From contig NZ_JBHZGL010000003.1 in the NCBI RefSeq assembly GCF_051900415.1, forward strand, positions 186,001 through 250,000: a stretch of DNA of 64,000 bases, read 5' to 3'. This document shows positions 7,902 to 17,265 of the stretch, piece after piece; within the stretch, counting starts at the first letter, position 1, and the number at the start of each line of letters is the position of its first letter. Position numbers and translations under genes: made by a program. The notes beneath the pieces are model-generated. The model ran no database searches and had not been told where the DNA came from. It saw only the letters and a program-made list of their open reading frames with translations. The stretch comes from Frateuria_A sp051900415. Its GTDB lineage: Bacteria; Pseudomonadota; Gammaproteobacteria; Xanthomonadales; Rhodanobacteraceae.

Positions 7902-9233
7902 TTAGGCCTTCACGCGGGATGGTCGCCTTAGTCGGTGGTGCTCGCCCTCCAGCAACCTGTGCAGTGCTTCCAGTGCAGCGCGCTTCTCTTCCATGTACTT
8001 GTGCTTGTTGTAGTGGCGTGCTTGCACCCCACCAAGTCCGTGGCTCTGCAGTTGCGCCAGGTCACCCGGCTGCAGGCCCGCGGCAGCGAGTCGTGTCTCG
8101 ACGGTGCGGCGTAGATCGCCGACCGTGAACGGACCTTTTTCTAGTTCACCGGCCGCAGTCATCTCGTCGCGGACGGCAACCAGATGATCGCGCATCGATT
8201 CGTAGCTAGCCGACGTTGCGCCCTTAGTGAGGGTAAATAGATGCGGTCCCAGTGCATGGCCCATCGCCTCCATCGCATCGAGCGCAGCCGGAGTCAGGGG
8301 TACGTCGTGATCGCGAGCTGTCTTCCTTCGACCTTTTATGTCCCTGAGGCGCACGCTCTGGGTGTCGACATCGTAGTCATCCATAGTAAGCCGACAGAGC
8401 TGCTTGACCCGCTGCCCACCGGTGAGCACGTGGAACCGTAGCAGTGCGCCGGGAGGGTCGGGCAGGGCGCATACCCGCTTCCAGTACGCACGAAGCTCTG
8501 CCACTGATAGCACGCGCTCGCGGGACTTGGTCGCCCCCTCGATCGTTGTCAGGTCGCGTGCAGGATTGTGCGAGATATGGAGATCTCGCAGCGCGGGTAG
8601 GCCACGGGCATCCTGCCGCGCGCGAATTCCTGCCGCATACGCCGCGTGTATGTAGCTTCGGAGCTTGGCCGCTTCACGCAACTTGTTGGCATTGGCAAGG
8701 CGCGCAATCACTGGCAAAAGATCAACGAGGCCGACGTTCTCGGCGGGTGTGTGCCAGAGTGCCGGCCACGGTACGGCGACGTGGCGTTCCAGCGCGGTTT
8801 CGACACTGGTAGCGCTAGTCTTCCCGTCTCGCTTCAACTGGGCCATGTAGGCCAGCAGGAGCGCACCTAATGTTGCTCGCTTTTTGGCTGCGTCGGCGGC
8901 TGCCGCCTTGGCCTGTGCCTCTTCCTCAAGCTGATGTTCGCGCTCCTCAGCCAGGAGGGCCGCCCGCAGATCGCGAGCGCCGGACAGGTAGCGGGTACGG
9001 AGCTGCTTGGCCCGCTCCCTTGCTTCTTCCAGCGTGATGCCATGCTTGCCGTCACGGTGGAATCTTCCCATCGGCAAGTCATCGTAATGACCCTCTATGT
9101 TCCGGTAGCGGAAGTAGAAGCGTGCGCCATGCGGCCCGCCCTTGGCGCGCAATGCTCCTTCATTCTTGTGTCCGCCCTCGCTTAGCCACTTGCCCGGCTT
9201 TAGCGTGTCCAACCCCCGTACAGTGATACCCAT
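7902..9233 (-). CDS. int: tyrosine recombinase integrase of the island
   Basis: 443 residues. Residues 30-110 form the arm-type DNA-binding part (GARFYFRYRNIEGHY, GITLEEARERAKQL) and residues 120-215 the core-binding helices. The catalytic domain runs from about 240. Candidate active residues are Arg275 in TGGQRVKQL, Lys300, Arg375 in GDLRRT, His398 in LQSHGLGG and nucleophile Tyr408 in ARHYNKH. The box-II histidine position holds glycine, which I recall in some relatives of this LSHGLGGVQARHY subfamily. The start codon faces the tRNA-Leu remnant about 175 bases away, the usual layout for an integrase beside its attachment site. A 242-base spacer separates it from the alpA operon. Confidence 0.93.
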   Translation of the reverse strand: MGITVRGLDTLKPGKWLSEGGHKNEGALRAKGGPHGARFYFRYRNIEGHYDDLPMGRFHRDGKHGITLEEARERAKQLRTRYLSGARDLRAALLAEEREHQLEEEAQAKAAAADAAKKRATLGALLLAYMAQLKRDGKTSATSVETALERHVAVPWPALWHTPAENVGLVDLLPVIARLANANKLREAAKLRSYIHAAYAAGIRARQDARGLPALRDLHISHNPARDLTTIEGATKSRERVLSVAELRAYWKRVCALPDPPGALLRFHVLTGGQRVKQLCRLTMDDYDVDTQSVRLRDIKGRRKTARDHDVPLTPAALDAMEAMGHALGPHLFTLTKGATSASYESMRDHLVAVRDEMTAAGELEKGPFTVGDLRRTVETRLAAAGLQPGDLAQLQSHGLGGVQARHYNKHKYMEEKRAALEALHRLLEGEHHRLRRPSRVKA

Positions 9234-9272
9234 GGAAATGTAACCCCGACGTCAGATGGGGCTAGTCCGCCC

Positions 9273-9293
9273 CAGTCCCTACACAGTCCCTAC
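9273..9293. repeat. two direct repeats CAGTCCCTAC, possible integrase arm sites
   Basis: CAGTCCCTAC occurs at 9273-9282 and 9284-9293, with a related AGTCC just before (9264). They lie between the integrase start and the attachment core. Arm-type binding is inferred from position only. Confidence 0.4.
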
Positions 9294-9407
9294 GCGAACG
9301 GAGATTGTACGGGACGGCGGAGGACTACCATGTACGTTCAATTCAACCCCATCAACGGTTGCCTGATGTCATGCGGACGAGAAAGGACGATTGTGGACAC
9401 CTTCCGT

Positions 9408-9466
9408 GGGACTTAAAATCCCTCACCCTCGCGGGTATGCGGGTTCGACCCCCGCTCCGGGCACCA
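9408..9466 (+). other. attR: attachment site: 3' remnant of tRNA-Leu(UAA)
   Basis: This stretch is the 3' part of a tRNA-Leu: the anticodon arm GGGACTTAAAATCCC with anticodon TAA, a short variable arm, the T arm GCGGGTTCGACCCCCGC and the acceptor strand TCCGGGC ending in ACCA. No matching 5' acceptor strand (GCCCGGA) exists in the preceding 150 bases, so the gene is truncated. With the integrase immediately to the left, this is the right-hand attachment site. The repeated core probably starts in or near the anticodon stem. The intact tRNA gene should lie at the other end of the element, left of this window. Confidence 0.82.
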
Positions 9467-9482
9467 ACGACGATTCGCACCC

Positions 9483-9938
9483 ATGTCCAATCCGCACATT
9501 TCAGATGCCACGGGCCGCTACGACGCTGCCTCTTCGGCTGCGCACGAGCCAAGGCGAGCGGACGCGAATTCAGGTCCGCCAGACGCATTGACGGTTCTGC
9601 TGGTCGAGGATGATGCACTCATCCGCATGGACGCCGCCGACATGCTACGGGAAATGGGTTACGAGGTCCTGGAGGCCGAGTACGGGCCGGACGCGGTGGT
9701 GCAGCTGCGCGAACGACCGATTGACGTGCTGGTGACCGACGTGGGATTGCCGGGCATGTCGGGTACCGAACTTGCCGAACGCGCACGCCAGTTGCAGCCG
9801 GACATAGGGTTGGTCTTCGCCACCGGCGATACGGAACTGGAAAGCCGTGAAGGGCGACCGCGCGCCGCGATCCTCTGCAAGCCCTACGACAGCGCGAGCC
9901 TGGCCGAGAGCGTGCGTCGCGCGCTGGCGCGTCCCTGA
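9483..9938 (+). CDS. orphan single-domain response regulator
   Basis: 151 residues: a disordered 35-residue leader, then a complete receiver domain. Acidic pocket Glu42-Asp43-Asp44, phospho-acceptor Asp86 in VTDVGLPGMSG, Thr114 in FATGD and Lys133 in LCKPYD are all present. No output domain follows and no kinase gene is adjacent. This style (VLLVEDD, ADMLREMGYEVLEA) is common among stand-alone CheY-like proteins paired with hybrid kinases. It is the first chromosomal gene after the island's attachment site. The start ATG is the first base set after the tRNA remnant; a start nearer the domain cannot be excluded. Confidence 0.85.
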   Translation: MSNPHISDATGRYDAASSAAHEPRRADANSGPPDALTVLLVEDDALIRMDAADMLREMGYEVLEAEYGPDAVVQLRERPIDVLVTDVGLPGMSGTELAERARQLQPDIGLVFATGDTELESREGRPRAAILCKPYDSASLAESVRRALARP

Positions 9939-9944
9939 ACCACC

Positions 9945-9982
9945 CAAAGAAAACCGGCACCGCGCTTGCGCGTCGGTGCCGG
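9945..9982 (-). terminator. intrinsic terminator of ssrA
   Basis: CCGGCACCG and CGGTGCCGG pair across an 11-base middle. On the minus strand the stem is followed by TTTTCTTT. It lies about 30 bases beyond the tmRNA 3' end and may also stop the response-regulator transcript from the other side. Confidence 0.75.
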
Positions 9983-10010
9983 CTGGTCTGGCATCGCGTG
10001 GATGCCGTAT

Positions 10011-10363
<353 letters not shown>

Positions 10364-10441
10364 GGGGAAGATCTGAGCTGGTCAGTCGAACAAGTATATG
10401 GGGCCGGCACGTCGCGCTTCAATGCGCGCGCCGGTGGCCGT

Positions 10442-10933
10442 TCAGGCCTCGCGGTTATGCGCGCGCATGGTGCGCTGTTTCTCGCGCTGCCAGTCGCGTT
10501 CCTTCTCCGCGTCGCGCTTGTCGTGCGCCTGCTTGCCGCGGGCCAGGCCGATCTCGACCTTCACTTTGTTTCCTTTCCAGTACATCGCGATCGGGACCAG
10601 GGTATAACCCTTGCGCTCGACCGCACCGATCAGCTGGTCGATCTCCTGCTTGTGCAGCAGCAGCTTGCGCGTGCGCCGGTCCTCGGCGATGACGTGGGTA
10701 GAAGCGCTGATGAGCGGCGGAATCGACGTGCCCACCAGGAAGATCTCGCCCTTGAGCACGACCGCGTAGCCGTCGCCGAAATTGATCCGACCGGCGCGCA
10801 GGGCCTTCAGCTCCCAGCCCTGCAGCGCGATGCCGGCCTCGTAGCGCTGGTCGATGTGGTACTCGTGGCGGGCGCGCTTGTTGAGCGCGATCGTCCCGCC
10901 AGCGTGTTTATCCTTGTCCTTCGCTTTTGCCAT
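10442..10933 (-). CDS. smpB: SsrA-binding protein SmpB
   Basis: 163 residues starting MAKAKDKDKHAGG. Family landmarks are NKRARHEYHIDQRYEAGIAL, GWELKALRAGRINFGD, a GEIFLVG strand, RRTRKLLLHKQEI and the basic C-terminal tail that enters the ribosomal decoding centre. SmpB binds the tRNA-like end of tmRNA and delivers it with EF-Tu to stalled ribosomes. The gene is 78 bases upstream of ssrA in the same direction. A longer open frame reaches 11032, but its extra N-terminus overlaps the divergent ratA start and has no family match, so the methionine before AKAKDK is chosen. Confidence 0.95.
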   Translation of the reverse strand: MAKAKDKDKHAGGTIALNKRARHEYHIDQRYEAGIALQGWELKALRAGRINFGDGYAVVLKGEIFLVGTSIPPLISASTHVIAEDRRTRKLLLHKQEIDQLIGAVERKGYTLVPIAMYWKGNKVKVEIGLARGKQAHDKRDAEKERDWQREKQRTMRAHNREA

Positions 10934-11000
10934 GTCCGCTAGACTTGCGCCTTTGCGGTGCGCCGGAAGCCGTCGCACCCGAATGATGGAAGAGGTAGCC

Positions 11001-11429
11001 GTGATCGAAATCCGACGAAGCGCCCTGGTCAATTACACGCCGGCGCAAATGTTCGATCTGGTCAACGACGTGGAAGCATACCCAAAGCGCTTCGCCTGGT
11101 GTGCCGATGCGCAGGTGCTCGAGCGCGAGGGCGACGTACTGGTGGCGCGGCTGGACCTACGGTATGCCGGCCTCAAGCAGAGCTTCACCACCCGCAACAC
11201 CACCGAACCGCCACGACGCCTGCACATGCAACTGGTGGAAGGGCCGTTCCGCAGCCTGGATGGACTCTGGGAATTCGTCCCTCTCGGCGAGCAAGGTTGC
11301 AAGATCGCTTTCGCGCTGGACTTCGACTATGTGGGTCTGGGCGCTACGGCGATCAAGCTCGGCTTCCAGGCGCTGGCGAGCAAGATGGTCGACGACTTCG
11401 GCCGCGAAGCCCGACGTGCGTATGGCTGA
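11001..11429 (+). CDS. ratA: RatA / COQ10-type START-domain protein
   Basis: 142 residues from a GTG with AGAGG five bases before it. The sequence IRRSALVNYTPAQMFDLVNDV, YPKRFAWC, then GLKQSFTTRN and GPFRSLDGLWEF is the ubiquinone-binding COQ10/RatA fold. In E. coli the gene was described as the toxin RatA, which blocks ribosome subunit joining; in other bacteria it is linked to ubiquinone handling, and sequence alone does not decide between them. The smpB-ratA-rnfH arrangement is a long-standing gammaproteobacterial order. The stop overlaps rnfH by 8 bases. An ATG pair 15 to 18 bases upstream is an alternative start. Confidence 0.88.
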   Translation: MIEIRRSALVNYTPAQMFDLVNDVEAYPKRFAWCADAQVLEREGDVLVARLDLRYAGLKQSFTTRNTTEPPRRLHMQLVEGPFRSLDGLWEFVPLGEQGCKIAFALDFDYVGLGATAIKLGFQALASKMVDDFGREARRAYG

Positions 11430-11688
11430 GATCTCGGTGGAAGTGGTGCTCGCGCTGCCTGAGCGTACGCTGCTCAGGCAGCTGGTGCTGGCCTCGGGCT
11501 CGACCGTAGGCGATGCGATCGCAGCGGCGCAGCTGGGCGATGAAAGCGTACGGATCGATCTGCAGCGCGTGGGTGTGTTCGGCCGGCGCGTGCCACCAGA
11601 GCATCGGTTGCGCGACGGCGACCGGGTGGAAATCTACCGTGTGCTGATGGTCGATCCCAAGGAGGCGCGGCGTCGCCGCGCCCGCTGA
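11422..11688 (+). CDS. rnfH: RnfH-family ubiquitin-like protein
   Basis: 88 residues with the RnfH pattern: ISVEVVLALPERTLL, a VGDAIAAAQL helix, VGVFGRRV, RDGDRVEIYR and a basic tail KEARRRRAR. It is a small beta-grasp protein whose biochemical role is still unclear; the name comes from its place in some rnf operons. Its ATG lies within the end of ratA, indicating coupled translation. It converges on bamE with only two bases between the stops. Confidence 0.9.
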   Translation: MAEISVEVVLALPERTLLRQLVLASGSTVGDAIAAAQLGDESVRIDLQRVGVFGRRVPPEHRLRDGDRVEIYRVLMVDPKEARRRRAR

Positions 11689-11690
11689 CC

Positions 11691-12140
11691 TCAGCGCGTG
11701 CCGTCATCCGGCGGCATGGTGCCGCTGTCTTCGGTGCCGCCGGTGCTCTTGTCGCCCTGGGTTTCGTCGACCGGGTAGGTGACGTGGTACTTCTTGCTGT
11801 CCTCGAGCATCTTTTGCGGATCCTGCGCGAAGAAGTCGCCGTCAGTGCGCACCAGCGTGTCGTTGTTGAAGGTCAGCGTGAACGTGCGGATCTTGATCTT
11901 GCCGCCGCGGTGTTGCTGGGTGGACACGTAGTCCCAGCGGTTCTGGTTGAACGGGGTATGCACGGAAGGCGAGCCCAGCAGCACGAGTACCTGGTGCTTG
12001 GTCATGCCCGGCTTGAGCTGATCGACATCCTTCTTGTCGAGGAAGTTGCCCTGCTGCACGTCGGGAACATAGACCAGTCCGCAGCCCACCAGCGAGAGCG
12101 CCAGCATGGCGGAACCGAGCGTGCGAATCAGCTTGTGCAT
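11691..12140 (-). CDS. bamE: outer membrane assembly lipoprotein BamE
   Basis: 149 residues with a lipoprotein signal peptide ending LSLVGC, so Cys20 becomes the lipidated N-terminus. The mature part has VQQGNFLDKKDVDQLKPGMTKHQVLVLLG-type spacing (only parts quoted: LKPGMTK, LGSPSV), then NRWDYV and a strand pair, the BamE/SmpA fold. It is an accessory subunit of the Bam complex that inserts beta-barrel proteins. The C-terminal 30 residues are an extra polar tail (GDKSTGGTEDSG). It is divergent from fur, the classic bamE-fur pairing. Confidence 0.93.
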   Translation of the reverse strand: MHKLIRTLGSAMLALSLVGCGLVYVPDVQQGNFLDKKDVDQLKPGMTKHQVLVLLGSPSVHTPFNQNRWDYVSTQQHRGGKIKIRTFTLTFNNDTLVRTDGDFFAQDPQKMLEDSKKYHVTYPVDETQGDKSTGGTEDSGTMPPDDGTR

Positions 12141-12214
12141 GCGTGTTTGCGTCCGGATCGTGAAGGTGTCGATGATACACTAACGGCCTTGGTACGCCGT
12201 GCGTGGAGCTTGCT

Positions 12215-12631
12215 ATGGAACAGGAAACCAGAGAGCTGCGCCGGGTCGGCCTGAAGGTCACCCACCCGCGCATGCGGATCCTGCAGATCTTCGAGGAGGA
12301 GGGCGTCCAGCACCTCACCGCCGAAGACGTCTACAAGAAGCTGCTGGCCGAGCAGGAAGACATCGGCCTGGCAACGGTCTATCGCGTGCTCACCCAGTTC
12401 GAGGCCGCGGGCATCGTGGTCAAGCACAACTTCGAAGGCGGCCAGGCCGTCTACGAGCTCGACCGCGGCAAGCACCACGACCACATGATCGACGTAGACA
12501 GCGGCAAGGTCATCGAGTTCGTCAGCGAGGAGATCGAGCGGCTGCAGAAGGAAATTGCCGCCAAGCACGGCTACGTGCTGGAGGATCACAGCCTGGTGCT
12601 GTACGTGCGGCCCAAGAACAAGGTCCGCTGA
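12215..12631 (+). CDS. fur: ferric uptake regulator Fur
   Basis: 138 residues from the ATG with GGAG six bases upstream. Winged-helix N-terminus (LKVTHPRMRILQIFEE, LTAEDVYKKLL, IGLATVYRVLTQFEAAG) and a C-terminal metal-binding part with HHDHM and EEIERLQKEI. The positions of the usual CxxC structural zinc pair are occupied by D and S (IDVDSGKVIEF), and no cysteine is present in the protein. The same loss is known to me from other Fur proteins of this order and of Pseudomonas. Fur represses iron uptake genes when loaded with ferrous iron. Confidence 0.96.
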   Translation: MEQETRELRRVGLKVTHPRMRILQIFEEEGVQHLTAEDVYKKLLAEQEDIGLATVYRVLTQFEAAGIVVKHNFEGGQAVYELDRGKHHDHMIDVDSGKVIEFVSEEIERLQKEIAAKHGYVLEDHSLVLYVRPKNKVR

Positions 12632-12644
12632 GCCCGGAAACCCG

Positions 12645-12713
12645 TGTAGGAGCCCGCTTGCGGGCGATGCTCCTTGGCGGGTGAAAAGCATCGCCCGCAA
12701 GCGGACCCCTACA
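12645..12713. repeat. REP-like inverted repeat, family A
   Basis: Arms of about 27 bases: TGTAGGAGCCCGCTTGCGGG plus CGATGCT, and AGCATCGCCCGCAAGCGG plus ACCCCTACA. It shares the core GCCCGCTTGCGGGCGA with the repeat after the NarL-type regulator at 15387. Confidence 0.8.
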
Positions 12714-12732
12714 AGAGCGCCGCGGTGAGCGC

Positions 12733-12770
12733 AAAAAAAAGCCGCGGGAGGACTCCTGTCCACCCACGGC
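12733..12770 (-). terminator. intrinsic terminator on minus strand
   Basis: On the minus strand GCCGTGGG pairs with CCCGCGGC (one G-U) around a 14-base loop and is followed by eight Ts. It lies 205 bases beyond the stop of the sensor kinase, after a run of further hairpins (12842-12860, 12863-12890, 12894-12911). It ends either the kinase mRNA or a separate small RNA. The rest of the 343-base gap between fur and the kinase holds the family A repeat and these hairpins only. Confidence 0.75.
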
Positions 12771-12974
12771 TGATCCGTTACCACATAGCGCCTCGGCAGT
12801 GCGAATTGCTCGCTGGCCGGGTGGCGCCGTTGGTACCGGCGGAACGGCATCCTGCCGTTCTTCGTGGCCACCGTCCCCACGGTGACCACGGCACGCCATC
12901 TTGCGATGGCGGCTCCCCCACATCGATGGACCGATGCTAACGAGCTGTTCACGACTGCGGTATTGGAAAAATTC

Positions 12975-14570
12975 CTATGCCAGTCGACCGGGTTCATGGT
13001 TCGGCATGCTGCCCCGCAACAAAACCCGCAGGTGGACGCCCTGGCGGTCGGGCCGCAGCCGGAACAGGCCACCCAGCGAGGTGACGCGGTCGCGCATGCC
13101 TTGCAGGCCGCGGCCCCCGCGGGGCAGGCGGCTGGGCAGGCCCACGCCATCGTCGCGGATGTCGAGCAGGGCCAGCACCACCCCGTGACGCTCGCCGATA
13201 CGCAGGCGCAAGCGGAATTCGCTGGCCTGGGCGTGCTTGACCGCGTTGGTGGCACTTTCCTGTACCAGTCGGTACACCGCGATGCGAGTGTCCTCGTCGA
13301 GCAACCGTGGATCGCCGCGCATGTCGGTGTGGAAGACGATGCCGGCGGTGGTCAGCAGGTCGCGGATCGGGCCTTCGTCCAGCGCGCGCATCAGGCCGAA
13401 CTCGTCCAGTACGGCCGGGCGCAGGTCGTCCAGCAGGCGGTGCAGGGCGCGGCGCATGTAACCGAGGATGGTATTGATCGAGACGCTGATGTCATCCAGC
13501 CCGGCCTGGCGCAGCCGCACCTGCGCCAGCTTCATGTGGGTCTGGATGGCGGTGATGTTCTGCCCCAGCTCGTCGTGCAGTTCGGAGGCCATGTGCCGAC
13601 GCTGGTTTTCCTCCGCCTGCAGGTTGCCTCTGGCTGCATCGCGCAACTGGCGCGCGAGCTGGTCCAGCCGGCGGTTGACCGCGCCCAGGTAGACGTTCTG
13701 CTCGGCCACCCGTTCACTGCTGCGGCGCAGGGCGTCGGTCGCCGCACCGAGCATCAGGGCGCCAGTGCCGGCAACGGCCAGGAACAGATAGCCGGCCGCG
13801 CTTTGTGCATGACCAGGCTGATGGTCGACTGCGGTCATGCCCAGGCACGAGATCAGCATCGCCAATGTCGCGCCACGCCAGCCATGGCGAAAGGCGAAGA
13901 ACAATACCGGCGCCAGCGACAACACACGGGCGAATTCGGGCTGGGGCGCGGCATGCTCGGAAAGCATCAGCAGCAAGGCCATCGCCGGCAGCATCACCAG
14001 CAACCCGTCCATCACCAGGCTGGCCACCATCTTCCGGTTCGGCCGTGCGCGCAGCAGCATGATCGACAGCGGCGCCACCAGCAGCACGCCCAGGTAATTG
14101 CCCAGCAGCTCGCGGCCGAGTGCGCGCACCATCGCCGCGGGGGCCGCGCTTTGGTGAAGGAGGGCCAGCAGCACGGCATCGGTCGCCGCCACTGCGACGA
14201 CCACGAGCACGGCCGAAAGCAGCAGACGAGTGGCCTCTTCCGGGTCGCGCAGGCTGGCGTGCAGGTTGACCCGGCGCAGCAGCCACAGGCCGATCGCCAT
14301 GACCAGCGGTTCGGGCAGATCGCCGATGACGAAGGTCTCCCAGCCCATCGGTAGGCCGGAACGCAGGTCCAGGATGACCGTCGCGGCCAGTTCCAACCCC
14401 AACGGCCAGAACCACTGCCGCGTCGGCACGATAAGCAACGCAGCGAAGCGCAGGCCGAAAGGCAGCATCCAGTACGGCTGCTGCGTAGGCAGCAGCGCCA
14501 GCCACAGCAGCACGTAGATGACGCCCAGCAGCGGGCCGGAGTCAGGCAGGGAAAGGGGCTTCGATCGCAT
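12975..14570 (-). CDS. membrane-bound histidine kinase, MASE1-like sensor with HisKA_3 (NarL-type partner)
   Basis: 531 residues. About eight membrane helices fill residues 1-285 (for example LLGVIYVLLWLALLP and LLVMLPAMALLLML), resembling MASE1 sensor regions. A coiled linker follows. The dimerisation/phosphotransfer helix is MASELHDELGQ with His332, the HisKA_3 pattern. The ATPase has an N box ESATNAVKHA, DDGVG and RGLQGMRDRV. This kinase class phosphorylates NarL/FixJ-type regulators, and exactly such a gene starts 170 bases away in the opposite direction. The signal sensed is unknown. The start is the methionine before RSKPLSLP; a longer frame exists but reads as non-coding. Confidence 0.9.
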   Translation of the reverse strand: MRSKPLSLPDSGPLLGVIYVLLWLALLPTQQPYWMLPFGLRFAALLIVPTRQWFWPLGLELAATVILDLRSGLPMGWETFVIGDLPEPLVMAIGLWLLRRVNLHASLRDPEEATRLLLSAVLVVVAVAATDAVLLALLHQSAAPAAMVRALGRELLGNYLGVLLVAPLSIMLLRARPNRKMVASLVMDGLLVMLPAMALLLMLSEHAAPQPEFARVLSLAPVLFFAFRHGWRGATLAMLISCLGMTAVDHQPGHAQSAAGYLFLAVAGTGALMLGAATDALRRSSERVAEQNVYLGAVNRRLDQLARQLRDAARGNLQAEENQRRHMASELHDELGQNITAIQTHMKLAQVRLRQAGLDDISVSINTILGYMRRALHRLLDDLRPAVLDEFGLMRALDEGPIRDLLTTAGIVFHTDMRGDPRLLDEDTRIAVYRLVQESATNAVKHAQASEFRLRLRIGERHGVVLALLDIRDDGVGLPSRLPRGGRGLQGMRDRVTSLGGLFRLRPDRQGVHLRVLLRGSMPNHEPGRLA

Positions 14571-14739
14571 GCCGGCGATGGTACATGCGACTGTCGCCTG
14601 TCCAGCGCGCGGCGCGCGTTCGGGCAGGGGCGGCCGGAGTCTTATAGACTCGGAAGGATAGGGCCGGACGCGGGGGCGTCCGAAGCGGTCGAGCCGCATC
14701 GCGGCACACCGCCCGAAAACGGAGAGTCAGCGGGGCAGC

Positions 14740-15378
14740 ATGTACAGCATCGTTCTGGTCGACGACCACGCCATCGTCCGCGAGGGGTTCAAACGGCTCA
14801 TCGAGCTGGAGCCGGACCTGGAGGTGATTGCCGAATGCCGGTGCGCCGACGACGCGGTGGACGCGATCAACCAGCGCCGGCCCGACCTGGTCGCGCTGGA
14901 TCTCTCGCTTCCCGACGGCAGCGGCCTGCCGCTCATCGAGCATCTGCACAGCTTGGCCCCGGATACGCATATCGTGGTGCTGAGCATGCATGACGGCGAG
15001 CCTTACGTTTCCGAAGCGCTGCGCCGTGGCGCCAGTGGCTACGTCACCAAGGGCGCCGCGCCGGAAGAACTGGTGGCGGGCCTGCGCCAGGTGATGCAGG
15101 GCGAGACGTTCCTGAGTTCGGACCTGCGCCAGCGCCGTGCCGAGCGGCCCAGCGAGGCGCTCGATCCGGTCAACCGGCTGACCGCGCGTGAGCGCGAGGT
15201 ATTCCTGCTGCTCGCGGCCGGCAAGGCGCCCAAGCAGGTGGCCGCTGCACTCGGAGTGGGGCAGAAGACGATCTACATCCACCGCGCCAGCCTGATGGGC
15301 AAACTCGGCGCGGGCTCGGAACTGGATCTTTACCGCATGGCCAGCGAGCGCGGTCTTTTGTCCGAGCGGAAGAATTAG
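14740..15378 (+). CDS. NarL/UhpA-type response regulator
   Basis: 212 residues. Receiver domain with Asp8-Asp9, phospho-acceptor Asp54 in VALDLSLPDGSG, and Lys in GYVTKGA. A LuxR-type helix-turn-helix follows from about residue 148 (LTAREREVFLLLAAGKAPKQ, LGVGQKTIYIHR, LMGKLG). It is divergent from the MASE1-type kinase, which is its obvious partner. The shared 169-base region between them probably holds both promoters. The target genes are not evident. The ATG has a GGCAG-like upstream sequence, not a strong ribosome site. Confidence 0.92.
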   Translation: MYSIVLVDDHAIVREGFKRLIELEPDLEVIAECRCADDAVDAINQRRPDLVALDLSLPDGSGLPLIEHLHSLAPDTHIVVLSMHDGEPYVSEALRRGASGYVTKGAAPEELVAGLRQVMQGETFLSSDLRQRRAERPSEALDPVNRLTAREREVFLLLAAGKAPKQVAAALGVGQKTIYIHRASLMGKLGAGSELDLYRMASERGLLSERKN

Positions 15379-15386
15379 CGCGTTGT

Positions 15387-15460
15387 TGCAGGAGCCCGCT
15401 TGCGGGCGAGGCTCTTCGACCTGGTCGCGCGAGAGCATCGCCCGCAAGCGCTCTCCTGCA
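15387..15460. repeat. REP-like inverted repeat, family A
   Basis: TGCAGGAGCCCGCTTGCGGG followed by CGA pairs with TCGCCCGCAAGCG and CTCTCCTGCA. Same core as the copy after fur. It lies between convergent genes (regulator and recN), where it may also act as a transcription stop or protect the mRNA 3' end. Confidence 0.8.
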
Positions 15461-15474
15461 GGGGCTTGGCGCTC

Positions 15475-17148
<1,674 letters not shown>

Positions 17149-17207
17149 GGCGTGGAATTGTACGGGCAGAATGGGCGCGCGGCGCGGCTACCGCCGCGGC
17201 CGGCGTT

Positions 17208-17236
17208 CTTGCAAACTCGGCGGCGACACCTTATTT
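17208..17236 (+). promoter_or_regulatory. sigma-32-like promoter upstream of hrcA
   Basis: CTTGCAAA and CCTTATTT separated by 13 bases resemble the heat-shock sigma factor pattern (CTTGAAA, CCCCATNT). It ends 30 bases before the hrcA start. No CIRCE operator (TTAGCACTC with its inverted copy) is visible here or before grpE and dnaK. Confidence 0.4.
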
Positions 17237-17265
17237 CTGTTCCGTCTCACCGTTTGCCACAGCGC

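Noticed and set aside
9300..9466. A complete tRNA-Leu gene
   Set aside because: The 3' half is perfect but no GCCCGGA acceptor strand or D arm precedes it, so only a remnant is called.
12128..13255. A 375-codon minus-strand frame across fur and the end of the kinase gene
   Set aside because: It is out of frame with the kinase, runs antisense to fur and through the hairpin region, and has no domain.
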